The notes beneath the pieces were generated by a model. That model was not told the origin of the DNA and did no database searches. It saw nothing but the letters and a program-made list of their open reading frames with translations. Both the position numbers and the translations under genes were made by a program. This document shows positions 40,524-50,031 of a stretch of DNA of 64,000 nt, one piece after another. How positions within the stretch are numbered: position 1 is the first letter of the stretch; every line of letters starts with the position of its first letter. The stretch covers positions 3,968,001 to 4,032,000 of the forward strand of contig NZ_CP136693.1 of assembly GCF_032922745.1 (NCBI RefSeq), read 5' to 3'. The stretch is from Marinobacter salarius (GTDB lineage: Bacteria; Pseudomonadota; Gammaproteobacteria; Pseudomonadales; Oleiphilaceae).

Positions 40524-41374
40524 TAGCGCAGAATCACCAGCGGCTTCTTCGCGGTTTTCAGCATGGTGGTTGTGGTGCTTCCCACCAGGAACTGCCGAAT
40601 TCGTGAATGGCCATAGGCACCCATCACCAGGATGTCGATGTCGTGTTCTTCCTGGTAGGCGTGGAGCGTTGGCTCTACATCCCCGGCACGGATCGCGAGG
40701 GTGATGTCGGAGCCAAGGTCACCCAGCATCTTCTCTGCTTTCTTGAGCTGTTCCCAGCGGTCATTGGTGTCCGCTCCAATCATCACCAGATGAATCGGCA
40801 TGCCTTTCAGCACCGGGCTACCCGCCAGAAGTTCCACACCCTTGAACGCCGTGGCACTGCCATCAAAAGCAAGCATGGCGCTCTTCGGCTGCTCGTACTC
40901 GTCGGGAACCAGAAGAATCGGGCGATGGACACTGCGAATCACGGTTTCCAGTTGACTGCCCACGTGAATGTCACGGTCTGAGCTGCTCTCTCCGTGCAGC
41001 CCCATCACCAGCAGACGGGTCTGGTTTTCCAGGGCCAGCAGCGATTCCGTCAGATCCCCATGGCGCTGCCGTTTGATCACGTCGTCAATGCCCTGTTCTT
41101 TCACCCGGTGTTCTGCCTCATCGAGCATGTGATGGCCGTGTTCCAGGGCCAGCTTGGAACGCTTGCGGTCAAGCTCGGCAAGCTCATCCATCAGCTGTTC
41201 ACGGCTTCCCAAGCCAATGCTACCAGCCAGGTCCGGCTCTGTTGGATAGCGTTCCTCGTCGAGAACGTGCAACAGAGTCATCGGGGTTTCCATGTGCTTG
41301 CTGGCCCAGGCAGCGTAATCGCACACCGCCGGTGCAGCCCGGGAGCCGTCGATACAGGCAACTACTCGTAGCAT
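40523..41374 (-). CDS. Universal stress protein with two UspA domains
   Basis: This 283-aa protein carries two tandem UspA domains, each with an ATP-binding-like motif. The first starts LRVVACIDGSRAAPAVCDYA and has LVMGLHGESSSDRDIHVGSQ. The second has AMLAFDGSATAFKGVELLAG and ILVMGAYGHSRIRQFLVGST. I chose the start at 41374, preceded by GAGG on the minus strand, because the upstream codons up to 41449 are low complexity and begin right at the sulP stop. It follows the SulP gene and overlaps the PLD gene. Confidence 0.92.
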   Translation of the reverse strand: MLRVVACIDGSRAAPAVCDYAAWASKHMETPMTLLHVLDEERYPTEPDLAGSIGLGSREQLMDELAELDRKRSKLALEHGHHMLDEAEHRVKEQGIDDVIKRQRHGDLTESLLALENQTRLLVMGLHGESSSDRDIHVGSQLETVIRSVHRPILLVPDEYEQPKSAMLAFDGSATAFKGVELLAGSPVLKGMPIHLVMIGADTNDRWEQLKKAEKMLGDLGSDITLAIRAGDVEPTLHAYQEEHDIDILVMGAYGHSRIRQFLVGSTTTTMLKTAKKPLVILR

Positions 41375-41450
41375 TTCAACCTCGCCTTGGTGATCCTTGT
41401 GGTTGTTATTCTGACCGGTTACGTCTTTGAATTCCTTGGCTTGTGTCATA

Positions 41451-42938
41451 TCAGTGCGCCATCAACTGGTCAACGGCGTCGGGTTTATCGTGCACCCCAA
41501 AGCGGTCAACAATGGTGGCGCTGGCTTCATTCAGCCCGATGATGTCCACCTCCGCACCTTCGCGACGGAACTTGATAACGGCCTTGTCCAGAGCGCCCAC
41601 TGCCGTAATGTCCCAGAAGTGAGCCCGGGTCAGGTCAATCACCACATTATCCACTGCTTCCTTGAAATCAAAGGATTCCGTGAATTTTTCCGAGGAACTG
41701 AAGAACACCTGCCCGACAACATTGTAGGTGCGGGTATCAGTCGCCTCATCAAATTCGGATGTCACCAGCATGTAATGGCCCACCTTGTTGGCAAAGAACA
41801 GGGCCGCCAGAAGCACGCCTGCCAGCACGCCGAAGGCCAGGTTGTGCGTGGCAACGACGACAATAACGGTCACCACCATCACAATGTTGGTGGACAGGGG
41901 ATGCTCTTTCAGGTTCTTGATCGACGCCCAGCTGAAGGTACCTATGGACACCATGATCATCACGGCTACGAGGGCCGCCATGGGAATCTGTACCAGCCAC
42001 TGATCCAGTACCAGCACGAGAACCAGCAGGAATACACCCGCTGTCAGCGTGGAAAGCCGGGTTCGGCCGCCAGATTTGATGTTGATAATGGACTGGCCAA
42101 TCATCGCGCAGCCGGCCATGCCACCCAGAAGGCCAGAACCGATATTGGCAACGCCCTGCCCTTTGCACTCCCGGTTACGGTCACTGGTTGTGTCCGTGAG
42201 GTCGTCCACAATGGTGGCGGTCATCATGGATTCCAAAAGACCAACAATGGCTAGACCGACGGAGTAAGGCAGGATGATCATCAGGGTTTCAAGGTTCAGC
42301 GGCACGTCCGGCCACAGGAAAATCGGAAGCGTATCCGGCAGTTGCCCCATATCACCGACCGTGCGGATATCGATGTTGTAGACCATCGCGACGATGGTCA
42401 GCGAGACAATACAGATCAACGGCGATGGCAGTATGCGGCCGACGACCGGCACCAGTGGAAACAGGTAAATGATACCCAGCCCGGCAGCGGTCATCGCATA
42501 AACGTGCCAGGTGACATTAGTGAGCTCTGGCAACTGCGCCATAAAGATCAGGATAGCCAGCGCATTTACAAACCCGGTCACCACGGAACGGGACACGAAG
42601 CGCATAAGGCCGCCGAGTTTCAGATAGCCAGCGCCGATCTGCAGCAGCCCGGTCAGCAGCGTAGCTGCAAGCAGATACTCCAGGCCGTGTTCCTTTACAA
42701 GAGTCACCATCAACAGCGCCATAGCGCCTGTCGCGGCGGAGATCATACCGGGGCGGCCGCCGACGAAGGCAATCACCACAGCAATACAGAACGAGGCATA
42801 CAGACCCACTTTCGGGTCCACACCGGCGATAATGGAAAAAGCGATGGCTTCGGGAATCAGCGCCAGCGCCACCACAATGCCGGCAAGCAAATCGCCGCGT
42901 ATATTGGAAAGCCAGTCGGCCTTAAGCTTGTTCACCAT
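41451..42938 (-). CDS. SulP-family anion transporter with STAS domain
   Basis: This inner-membrane transporter of 495 aa has about 10-12 helices. GDLLAGIVVALALIPEAIAF is the SulP signature start, VDPKVGLYASFCIAVVIAFV and RPGMISAATGAMALLM follow, and the C-terminal STAS domain includes VVIDLTRAHFWDITAVGALD. Family members carry sulfate, bicarbonate or other anions. The short form with a compact STAS recalls BicA-like bicarbonate transporters, but the substrate is not settled. It heads the UspA-PLD operon. Confidence 0.92.
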   Translation of the reverse strand: MVNKLKADWLSNIRGDLLAGIVVALALIPEAIAFSIIAGVDPKVGLYASFCIAVVIAFVGGRPGMISAATGAMALLMVTLVKEHGLEYLLAATLLTGLLQIGAGYLKLGGLMRFVSRSVVTGFVNALAILIFMAQLPELTNVTWHVYAMTAAGLGIIYLFPLVPVVGRILPSPLICIVSLTIVAMVYNIDIRTVGDMGQLPDTLPIFLWPDVPLNLETLMIILPYSVGLAIVGLLESMMTATIVDDLTDTTSDRNRECKGQGVANIGSGLLGGMAGCAMIGQSIINIKSGGRTRLSTLTAGVFLLVLVLVLDQWLVQIPMAALVAVMIMVSIGTFSWASIKNLKEHPLSTNIVMVVTVIVVVATHNLAFGVLAGVLLAALFFANKVGHYMLVTSEFDEATDTRTYNVVGQVFFSSSEKFTESFDFKEAVDNVVIDLTRAHFWDITAVGALDKAVIKFRREGAEVDIIGLNEASATIVDRFGVHDKPDAVDQLMAH

Positions 42939-43184
42939 ATCGTTGGTATCCAGTCAGAGAGGGCAAATTCGGGACGTAAAAACCGGTTGTAGTCGTAATG
43001 AGGTGACTACCGGAGTTCAATCAGGACGTAAACCTGGGAGCACAGGACGCTAGGGCGGAGTGATCGTCGTAACTGTCGTGGGGACGTTCATTAAGGTACG
43101 TTCATAAGCTGCGAATTAAAGGCGGCGAAGCATACCAGAACGGTGCTGGAAAAGTAACCGGCGGGCCCGGAGACCGGGCGCTGT

Positions 43185-43805
43185 TTACGCCACCGGCCCG
43201 GACAGGCCGTTGCTGGCGAGGTGAAAGGCAATGATCGCCATCATGGAACCAATAGCGCCATCAATGAACCGCCAGGACATGGGGCTCGACAACCAGGGGG
43301 AAAGCGCCGCCCCGCCGAACGCCAGCAGGCAGAACCACATGACAGACGCACTGCTGGCGCCGGCCACAAACACCAGCGGGCTGGCCTGTTGCGCGCCGAT
43401 GGCAGGGATCAGCAACAAGGTATCCAGATACACCTGGGGATTCAGTAGCGTTACCGCCAGGGTGGTCAACACCACGGTCCGCAGGCTCGAAACATCCGCT
43501 TTCCTGGCATCCAGGGCATCACGTCCTTTCGCAGCACGAGCGAAGGCCAGCAACGCCAGCCAGCTGAGGAACGCCACACCCAACCAGCGCATCACGTCCA
43601 GCGCTTCAGGCACGGCCATCAACGCGGCGTTAACGCCGAACATGCCTGCCGTGAACAGCAAGATATCCGCCGTCATGCAAATGCCAGCGCAATACCAATG
43701 ATGTTCCCTGCGAATCGCCTGCCCCAGGATGTAGGCGTTCTGAGCGCCAATCGCAATGATGATGCCTCCACACACCAGCAGCCCTGTCAGATAACTTGTC
43801 AGCAT
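43185..43805 (-). CDS. argO: LysE/ArgO-type arginine exporter
   Basis: This 206-aa membrane protein belongs to the LysE/ArgO group. The N-terminus YLTGLLVCGGIIIAIGAQNA has the GAQNA motif of the group, with YILGQAIRREHHWYCAGICM next. LLNPQVYLDTLLLIPAIGAQ is its central signature. ArgO exports arginine (and lysine or canavanine). It diverges from an ArgP-type regulator across 83 bases, the classical argO-argP arrangement, supporting the name. Confidence 0.9.
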   Translation of the reverse strand: MLTSYLTGLLVCGGIIIAIGAQNAYILGQAIRREHHWYCAGICMTADILLFTAGMFGVNAALMAVPEALDVMRWLGVAFLSWLALLAFARAAKGRDALDARKADVSSLRTVVLTTLAVTLLNPQVYLDTLLLIPAIGAQQASPLVFVAGASSASVMWFCLLAFGGAALSPWLSSPMSWRFIDGAIGSMMAIIAFHLASNGLSGPVA

Positions 43806-43888
43806 ATTTCCCTCCGAATTTGCTGGAAGCTTAAGGGGTAAGGGCTATACTTAAAAATCATAAACCTTATATCCCATGAATATTTCTT
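43806..43888. promoter_or_regulatory. argO/argP divergent control region
   Basis: These 83 bases between the two divergent starts are A+T-rich in their right half (ACTTAAAAATCATAAACC-like). In E. coli, ArgP binds this kind of region to activate argO. I cannot mark an exact operator. Confidence 0.4.
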
Positions 43889-44788
43889 ATGTTGGATTAC
43901 AAGCTTCTGCAGGCACTTGCCGCGGTGATCGAGAACGGTGGGTTTGAGCGTGCCGGGGAGATACTCGGGCTCACGCAATCCGCCGTATCACAACGCATCA
44001 AGTCACTTGAAGTACGCCTGGGCCAGCCGGTTCTGGTCCGGCACCCGGAACTGCAGGCAACGCCGGCCGGGAACAAGCTGCTGAACCACTTCCAGCAGGT
44101 ACAGCTTCTGGAAAGGGACCTGCGCAAAACCATACCCGCCCTTGCCGAGGACACCACCCGCCTGCGTATCGCTATCAACGCCGACAGCCTGGCCACCTGG
44201 TGGGCCGCTGTGGTTGGGGAGTTCTGCAGCCGGGAGGGTTTATTGCTGGATCTGGTTATTGAGGACCAGGACGTAGGCCTGAAGCGGATGCGCGATGGCG
44301 ATGTGGCCGCCTGTCTGTGCAGCAGCAGCCAGCCCATTGCTGGCGGGCGTTGCGTGGCACTGGGGGAAATGACCTACATGCCGCTGGCGACCCCACAGTA
44401 TGTTCGCCAGTTTTTTCCGGATGGCATCACACCAGAAGCTTTCGCCACCTCTCCGGCTATTGTATTTGGCCCCAACGACCAGCTACAGCACCGATTCATG
44501 GCCGGCTGTGGCTACCACGGCCGTTTCCCCTACCATTTGTGCCCCTCCTCCGAAGGTTTCGTCCAGCTTGCCAGGGCCGGCATGGGCTACGGCATGATTC
44601 CGCAAATCCAGGCCAGTCATTGGCTGGACAATGGGGGCCTGGTCAACCTTGCACCGGGTCATGAGCTGAAAGTGCCCCTCTATTGGCACTTCTGGCGACA
44701 CAGCGGGGAGTTGCTACAGCGTTTGACCACCACGCTTGAGGGTGCCATCACCCACCATTACCGCGCACGGCGAAACGTCAGGTTGTAA
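43889..44788 (+). CDS. argP: ArgP/IciA-type LysR regulator
   Basis: This 299-aa LysR regulator has a helix-turn-helix with FERAGEILGLTQSAVSQRIK near residue 20, and VRLGQPVLVRHPELQATPAG. The effector domain has LRIAINADSLATWW and VIEDQDVGLKRMRDGDVAAC, which recall ArgP (ADSLATWF). ArgP senses arginine and lysine and controls argO. Its 3' end overlaps the convergent alkB gene by 31 bases. Confidence 0.92.
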   Translation: MLDYKLLQALAAVIENGGFERAGEILGLTQSAVSQRIKSLEVRLGQPVLVRHPELQATPAGNKLLNHFQQVQLLERDLRKTIPALAEDTTRLRIAINADSLATWWAAVVGEFCSREGLLLDLVIEDQDVGLKRMRDGDVAACLCSSSQPIAGGRCVALGEMTYMPLATPQYVRQFFPDGITPEAFATSPAIVFGPNDQLQHRFMAGCGYHGRFPYHLCPSSEGFVQLARAGMGYGMIPQIQASHWLDNGGLVNLAPGHELKVPLYWHFWRHSGELLQRLTTTLEGAITHHYRARRNVRL

Positions 44789-45408
44789 CGGCAGGCGCCC
44801 GTCAGCGAATGCTGTGCCTGCTTGAGCGTTAACACGCCATGGTAGCGGAGCCGCGCGGGGCCTCCCCAGACCACGACATCACCATGCTCAAGGGGCACTC
44901 GCTGTGGTCGGTCACTGCGCCGGGCGCCTCCGAACTGGAACATGGCCGGGGTGCCCAGGGACACAGAAACGATCGGCTGATCGAAATCCTCTTCATCTTT
45001 GTCCTGGTGGAGACCCATTTTGGCGCCAGGTGCATAGCGGTTCACCAGGCAGGCGTCTGGATTGAAACCCGAATAGCCCCCTGCGCTTGCTGCCTTGGCC
45101 GCCAGAGACCGAAACACGGCCGGCATCAACGGCCAGGGTTCCCCTGAAAGCGGATCGTTTCGCTCATACCGGTAGCCCTGCGCGTCCGTCACCCAGCCCC
45201 AGTCTCCGCAACAGGTCATCGCCACCGACATGGTGTAGCCACCGGGCGTCTGCATTTGCCTAAACGGAGCCTGTTCCGCCACGCCTGAGATCGCCTCCAG
45301 CAATTCGCTGGCGTTGGCCTGGGCAAAACGGCGAAGGACAACCGCTCCATCGCAGAGCGGCTCGACCCAGGGCTCCGATGAAGATGACTCGAACAAATCC
45401 ATAGTCAT
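44758..45408 (-). CDS. alkB: AlkB-type DNA oxidative demethylase
   Basis: This Fe(II)/2-oxoglutarate dioxygenase repairs 1-methyladenine and 3-methylcytosine. Length is 216 aa, like E. coli AlkB. Iron ligands are His and Asp in GLHQDKDEEDFDQPIVSVSL and His in LRYHGVLTLKQA; the 2-oxoglutarate-binding Arg is in RYNLTFRRAR. NRYAPGAKMG precedes the HxD. The gene converges on argP with a 31-base overlap and stands otherwise alone. Confidence 0.96.
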   Translation of the reverse strand: MTMDLFESSSSEPWVEPLCDGAVVLRRFAQANASELLEAISGVAEQAPFRQMQTPGGYTMSVAMTCCGDWGWVTDAQGYRYERNDPLSGEPWPLMPAVFRSLAAKAASAGGYSGFNPDACLVNRYAPGAKMGLHQDKDEEDFDQPIVSVSLGTPAMFQFGGARRSDRPQRVPLEHGDVVVWGGPARLRYHGVLTLKQAQHSLTGACRYNLTFRRAR

Positions 45409-45514
45409 TGAGCGCTCACCGTATGATCAGGAAAACCGGGAGTTTAACGTCTACCCTTGGGTCAGTGCAGCACCCTGCGCTTTGATACACCAGACCACCG
45501 TTTAAGGATGAACC

Positions 45515-48382
45515 ATGCGTCGAAATCGCCAGTCAGCGCAGGTGTCGCTTGCCTTTCTGATAGCCTCCGCGATCACCCTCGGCATGCTGGTACTCACCAT
45601 TGTACTGGTCAGCCAAAGCTTTCGCGGCATGGAAAACGCGAAAATTACTGCCGCCAGTGCCACGGCCCATCAGCTTGCCGTCAGTGTGGATGACCGTATC
45701 CGTGCCATCACCGACCCGCCGTCAACCGCTCTCGCGGTCCTCAGCCACGACCCTCTGGCCATCGCCGACACATTGGAACAACGCCTGGTAAGACTGCCGG
45801 TTGTCGCCGACATTCTCGACAGCAGCGACATCGTCAGTGCCGTTTACGCTGGCTATGCCAATGGCGATTTTTTCCTGCTACGAAAGATACGCAGCTCTGG
45901 CGCCATGCAGTTTCCAGACGCACCCACCAATGCGCAGTACCTGCTCCAGTCCATCACCAGGGCCGCGGATGGAAAGTCGCAATCCGTGTGGCACTTCTAC
46001 GATGCCAGCCGCATCCTTCTGGAAAGCCGTACCCCATCCGACTACCACTTTGATCCTCGAGACCGTGGCTGGTACGAGCTCGCCGATGCCTCCGGCAACA
46101 CGAAACTGACCGCACCCTATGTCTTCTTTACCACGGGTGAAACCGGCTTGACCCTTTCCCGACGACAAGCCGGTGCGAAGGGCATGGACGGCAATACCGT
46201 GTTTGGCATCGATGTAACTGTTACCGACCTGGGTACGCAACTAGCCGAACTGCGGCAGACGCCCGGCACCCGCATTGCCATTGTCAACGCCGAAGGTTCC
46301 CCCCTGGCCTACACAGGGCCCGACGCCACCAACAGCGGGACAACATCCAACACAGCAAAGCCACAGGGACTGAATGACGGAGCCATCAACGCCGTCCTGG
46401 AAAGCGATAGCAAGCAAGCCACGAGTGAATTGGTAAACCGCTTTACCACTGAAAACCGGGACTGGTACGGCATGACGGAACCCCTTGAGTCCCTGGACCG
46501 GGAGAACCTGAAAATCGCCGTGGCCATTCCCGCCGACGAACTATTGGCTGATGTTTGGGCAGCTTTGACCCGTCAGACTATCCTGGCGAGTGCTATCGCA
46601 CTTCTGTTGCTGGTCATCGGCTGGTTCCTGGGCCGTCGTGTGGGTAGGCCACTGGAATTGCTGACACGCCGGGTGGGGGCACTCTCCCGTTTTCGTTTCG
46701 ACACGTCCGTTTCCGTTGATTCCCATATTCGCGAAGCGCGTCAACTCAGCGTCGCCCTGGACGATATGGCCAGTACGATCCGCAGCTTCCAAAGCATTGC
46801 GACCGCACTCAATCGGGGTCAGGATCTGGATAGCCTTTTGCAGGATATCCTCGAACAGATCGTTCACATCCTCGGGCAGACCCGGGGTGCTATCTACCTG
46901 ATGAGCCGCCAAAGCAGCGAACTCAGGCTTTCCGTGGACCGCGACATACACCCGCCGGAGACCATCACCGGCGTCAACGCCAAGGACGACGACAACGACG
47001 TGATAAGGGCGCTCCGTAACGCCCTTTCCGGCCATCCGGTATTCGCCATTCTCAGAAACCGGCGCAAACAGTTGATTGGGGCCCTCGTTATCGAAATGGA
47101 GCATGGTGAGCACACCCACCTTAGCGATGACCTGATCGTATTCGTCGATGAGATCGCCGGCTCCGCCGCCGTTGCGATCGAAACCCGTGAACTGATTGAA
47201 AGCCAGCAGGCGTTGCTTGAGGGCATCATTCGCCTGGTTGCCAACGCCATTGATGCCAAGTCACCGTATACGGGTGGCCACTGCGACCGCGTACCAAAAC
47301 TCGCCCAGATGATGGTCGATGAAGCCATCCAGAGCCCCGCAGAACCCTTTGCCAACTTCACCATGAACGACGACGAGCGCTACGAGTTCCACCTGGCAGC
47401 GTGGCTTCACGATTGTGGAAAGATCACCAGCCCCGAGCATGTGGTGGACAAGGCCGTCAAACTGGAAACGATCTACAACCGCATCCATGAGATTCGCACC
47501 CGCTTTGAAGTTCTGCATCGGGATGCGGAGATCCGGTGCCTGAAAAGGCAACTGGCTGGCGAGAGTTCTCAGCAGGCGGAAACCGACCGGGATCGGGAAC
47601 AGGAAGAGCTGCAGGAAGCCTTTCGCGCAGTCGCCAACGCCAACACTGGTGGCGAATTCATGTCGGAGGACGACATAGAGCGCATCCGACAGATCGGCCA
47701 ACGCACCTGGGTGCGTCATTTCAGTGACAGGCTGGGATTATCCGGCGACGAAAAGCAGGTTTTGACTGGCACACCGGAGCAGACGCCACCTGCTACAGAA
47801 CCTCTGCTGGCAGACAAACCCGGCCACCTTCGTCCCTGGGGGGAACACAAACCACCCGTTGCCAAAGACGACCCACGAAACCGGTGGGGATTCGACATGA
47901 CACTTCCAGAACATGCCGTTAATCAGGGTGAGCTCCACAACCTGACCGTGGCAAAAGGAACCCTGACCCCCGAGGAACGCTTCCGGATCAACGACCACAT
48001 CGTACAGACCATCTGCATGCTGGACGCCCTGCCCCTACCTGACAGACTTGCGAACGTGCCCCACCTGGCAGGCACCCACCATGAACGCATGGATGGACAA
48101 GGTTACCCCTGCCGGCTGAACGCAGACGACATGGGCATTCCCGAGCGGATCATGGCGGTGGCGGATATTTTCGAGGCGCTGACCGCCGTGGACCGCCCCT
48201 ACAAGGAGGGCAAGACACTGACCGAATCCCTGACCATCATGCAGAGAATGGTGAATGACGGACACATCGACCGGGCGGTGTTCCAGTTGTTCGTCCAGAC
48301 AGGTATCTACCGCCGATACGCAGAGCAACACCTGCGTCCGGAACAAATCGACGCCGTGAATGAAGAACGCTTTCTGACATGA
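45515..48382 (+). CDS. Membrane HD-GYP protein with cache, HAMP and GAF domains
   Basis: This 955-aa sensor probably hydrolyses c-di-GMP. N-terminal helix SLAFLIASAITLGMLVLTIV, a periplasmic cache-like region (residues 40-345), second helix ILASAIALLLLVIGWFLGRR near residue 355, HAMP, GAF (about 430-570) and HD domain (about 585-940). HD marks are GGHCDRVPKLAQM, AAWLHDCGKITSPEH, GTHHERMDGQGYPCRLN (the GYP motif) and ADIFEALTAVDRPYKEGKT. About 190 residues separate HDCGK from the next conserved TPEERFRINDH, far longer than in canonical HD-GYP proteins. Activity is inferred. Confidence 0.9.
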   Translation: MRRNRQSAQVSLAFLIASAITLGMLVLTIVLVSQSFRGMENAKITAASATAHQLAVSVDDRIRAITDPPSTALAVLSHDPLAIADTLEQRLVRLPVVADILDSSDIVSAVYAGYANGDFFLLRKIRSSGAMQFPDAPTNAQYLLQSITRAADGKSQSVWHFYDASRILLESRTPSDYHFDPRDRGWYELADASGNTKLTAPYVFFTTGETGLTLSRRQAGAKGMDGNTVFGIDVTVTDLGTQLAELRQTPGTRIAIVNAEGSPLAYTGPDATNSGTTSNTAKPQGLNDGAINAVLESDSKQATSELVNRFTTENRDWYGMTEPLESLDRENLKIAVAIPADELLADVWAALTRQTILASAIALLLLVIGWFLGRRVGRPLELLTRRVGALSRFRFDTSVSVDSHIREARQLSVALDDMASTIRSFQSIATALNRGQDLDSLLQDILEQIVHILGQTRGAIYLMSRQSSELRLSVDRDIHPPETITGVNAKDDDNDVIRALRNALSGHPVFAILRNRRKQLIGALVIEMEHGEHTHLSDDLIVFVDEIAGSAAVAIETRELIESQQALLEGIIRLVANAIDAKSPYTGGHCDRVPKLAQMMVDEAIQSPAEPFANFTMNDDERYEFHLAAWLHDCGKITSPEHVVDKAVKLETIYNRIHEIRTRFEVLHRDAEIRCLKRQLAGESSQQAETDRDREQEELQEAFRAVANANTGGEFMSEDDIERIRQIGQRTWVRHFSDRLGLSGDEKQVLTGTPEQTPPATEPLLADKPGHLRPWGEHKPPVAKDDPRNRWGFDMTLPEHAVNQGELHNLTVAKGTLTPEERFRINDHIVQTICMLDALPLPDRLANVPHLAGTHHERMDGQGYPCRLNADDMGIPERIMAVADIFEALTAVDRPYKEGKTLTESLTIMQRMVNDGHIDRAVFQLFVQTGIYRRYAEQHLRPEQIDAVNEERFLT

Positions 48383-48472
48383 ACATTCCTCCATCGCGAC
48401 GGGTTATTTTCGAATTCTTCGCCGAAACCCGTATACTTTGCGCAGTTTTAAACACTTGAAAAGGACACTGAC

Positions 48473-49243
48473 ATGTTCGGCCTGTTTATCGGCGGTTTGA
48501 TCGGCTACCTGTTTGGCCGCTTTCCCGGCCTTCTGATTGGCGCTGTGGCAGGCGTACTGTTGACCCGATACATCAAGAGCCGTCTGTGGCAAAAACTGCG
48601 CAATGTGCAGACGGACTTCCTGGAATCCGTGTTTGCGGTGATGGGCGCCCTGTGCAAAGCCGATGGCGTTGTCACTCGCGATGAGATCCAGGTGGCGGAA
48701 CGCCTGTTCGATCGGTTTCGTCTCTCCGGCGAACACCGGGAGCGCGCCAAGGCTGCCTTCAACCGTGGCAAGGCCAATGACTTCGACCTGGATGCGGAAC
48801 TGCAACACTTCCTGCGGGTGAGTGGCCGCCAGCCCGCATTACTGCAGATGTTCCTTCAGGTACAGGTGTCTGCCGTTGCCGCCGATGGTGTGGTCCACCC
48901 GGCCGAACATGAGATGCTGGTGCGTATTGCCCGGGGCCTGGGACTGCCCGAGGCTCAGGTAGACCAGCTGGAAGCCATGTTGAGGGGCGCCCACGCCGGC
49001 CAGTCTGGCGCCGCAGGCCAGGCATCGTCCGCCAGCCAGATTGATGATGCCTACAAGGTTCTCGGGGTTTCGCCTTCCGCCAGCGACGCCGAAATCAAGA
49101 AAGCTTACCGCAAACTGATGAGTGAAAATCATCCGGACAAACTGGCCGGACGTGGCCTGCCTGAAAGCATGCGGGAAATGGCGGAAGAGCGCACCCGTGA
49201 AATCAGTCACGCCTACGACGTGGTCAAGGAAGCCCGAGACTAA
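48473..49243 (+). CDS. djlA: DnaJ-like membrane co-chaperone DjlA
   Basis: DjlA stimulates DnaK ATPase at the inner membrane. The 256-aa protein has an N-terminal membrane helix (FGLFIGGLIGYLFGRFPGLL), a TerB-like middle (AVMGALCKADGVVTRDEIQV and SAVAADGVVHPAEHEML) and a C-terminal J domain (YKVLGVSPSASDAEIKKAYR with the HPD motif in ENHPDKL). All marks fit DjlA. It is a single gene 90 bases after the HD-GYP gene. Confidence 0.95.
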   Translation: MFGLFIGGLIGYLFGRFPGLLIGAVAGVLLTRYIKSRLWQKLRNVQTDFLESVFAVMGALCKADGVVTRDEIQVAERLFDRFRLSGEHRERAKAAFNRGKANDFDLDAELQHFLRVSGRQPALLQMFLQVQVSAVAADGVVHPAEHEMLVRIARGLGLPEAQVDQLEAMLRGAHAGQSGAAGQASSASQIDDAYKVLGVSPSASDAEIKKAYRKLMSENHPDKLAGRGLPESMREMAEERTREISHAYDVVKEARD

Positions 49244-49261
49244 AGTCCCGGCGAGCCAGAC

Positions 49262-49888
49262 CTACAGCCAGCGAGGCACGCGCCTGCGATAGGCCTCGTA
49301 AGCCTCGCCGAATAACTCGGCGAGGGCCTTTTCCTCCACCCTCGCCTGCCTGACCAATACCGTTACGCCCGCAACCAGGCATACCAGCGAAAACACCGAA
49401 GGCAGCGCCAGAAAAAAGCCCAACTGGCCGAGCATAACCGCCATGAACACTGGGTTTCGGCTGCGACGATAAGGACCACCAGTGAGCAGGTGGCGATCCT
49501 GTTTTGGGTCAACACCCGAACGCCAATCCTCGTGCATGTAAGCCTGTAGATAATTGACCAGGCTGAACGACAGCAACAGGAGCACCATTCCCATGACCAG
49601 TACCGGCCCATGGTAGAGCGCATCGAAAACGCCCAGCCAGGAGTCAATATCCACAAAGACACGTGCTAAAACCACCGCCAGGATTGAAGCCCGAAAAACA
49701 TTGAAAATGTGCCTATGCCACCATCCGGCAGTGGCCCGCCCGCCGTAGTTTATAAAGGAAAACCCCATCCTGGCGTGGAGGCCGAGGCTTCGTGCCGTGA
49801 ACTGGATGCCGATCAACAGGAAGAAAATGCCGAGAAAGTATCGGACGAGTGGTTCGGAAAATGAGTCGAAAGTGTCCAGGGGAATCAT
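49262..49888 (-). CDS. Isoprenylcysteine/phospholipid methyltransferase-like membrane protein
   Basis: This 208-aa membrane protein has about five hydrophobic segments (YFLGIFFLLIGIQFTARSLG, MGMVLLLLSFSLVNYLQAYM and others). GPYRRSRNPVFMAVMLGQLG matches the SAM-binding motif of the ICMT/PEMT family, and the end VEEKALAELFGEAYEAYRRR carries the conserved E-E-x2-L and Y-x2-Y positions. The methyl acceptor is unknown. It converges on djlA. Confidence 0.85.
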   Translation of the reverse strand: MIPLDTFDSFSEPLVRYFLGIFFLLIGIQFTARSLGLHARMGFSFINYGGRATAGWWHRHIFNVFRASILAVVLARVFVDIDSWLGVFDALYHGPVLVMGMVLLLLSFSLVNYLQAYMHEDWRSGVDPKQDRHLLTGGPYRRSRNPVFMAVMLGQLGFFLALPSVFSLVCLVAGVTVLVRQARVEEKALAELFGEAYEAYRRRVPRWL

Positions 49889-50031
49889 TAAATTCGCTTA
49901 TTACTGTGATGGTGGCCAGAACAAGCTTATCGCCTGTCAAAACGGTCTGAAACTGGATTCTTACCTTTTGTGCAGAGCGATGCAATTTCCTGATATGACA
50001 TATCATCACGTTTAGTCTTTGTATACAGTGG

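Noticed and set aside
41427..42254. Plus-strand open frames within the SulP gene
   Set aside because: They are antisense to a confidently identified transporter and have His/Gln-rich low-complexity composition typical of shadows.
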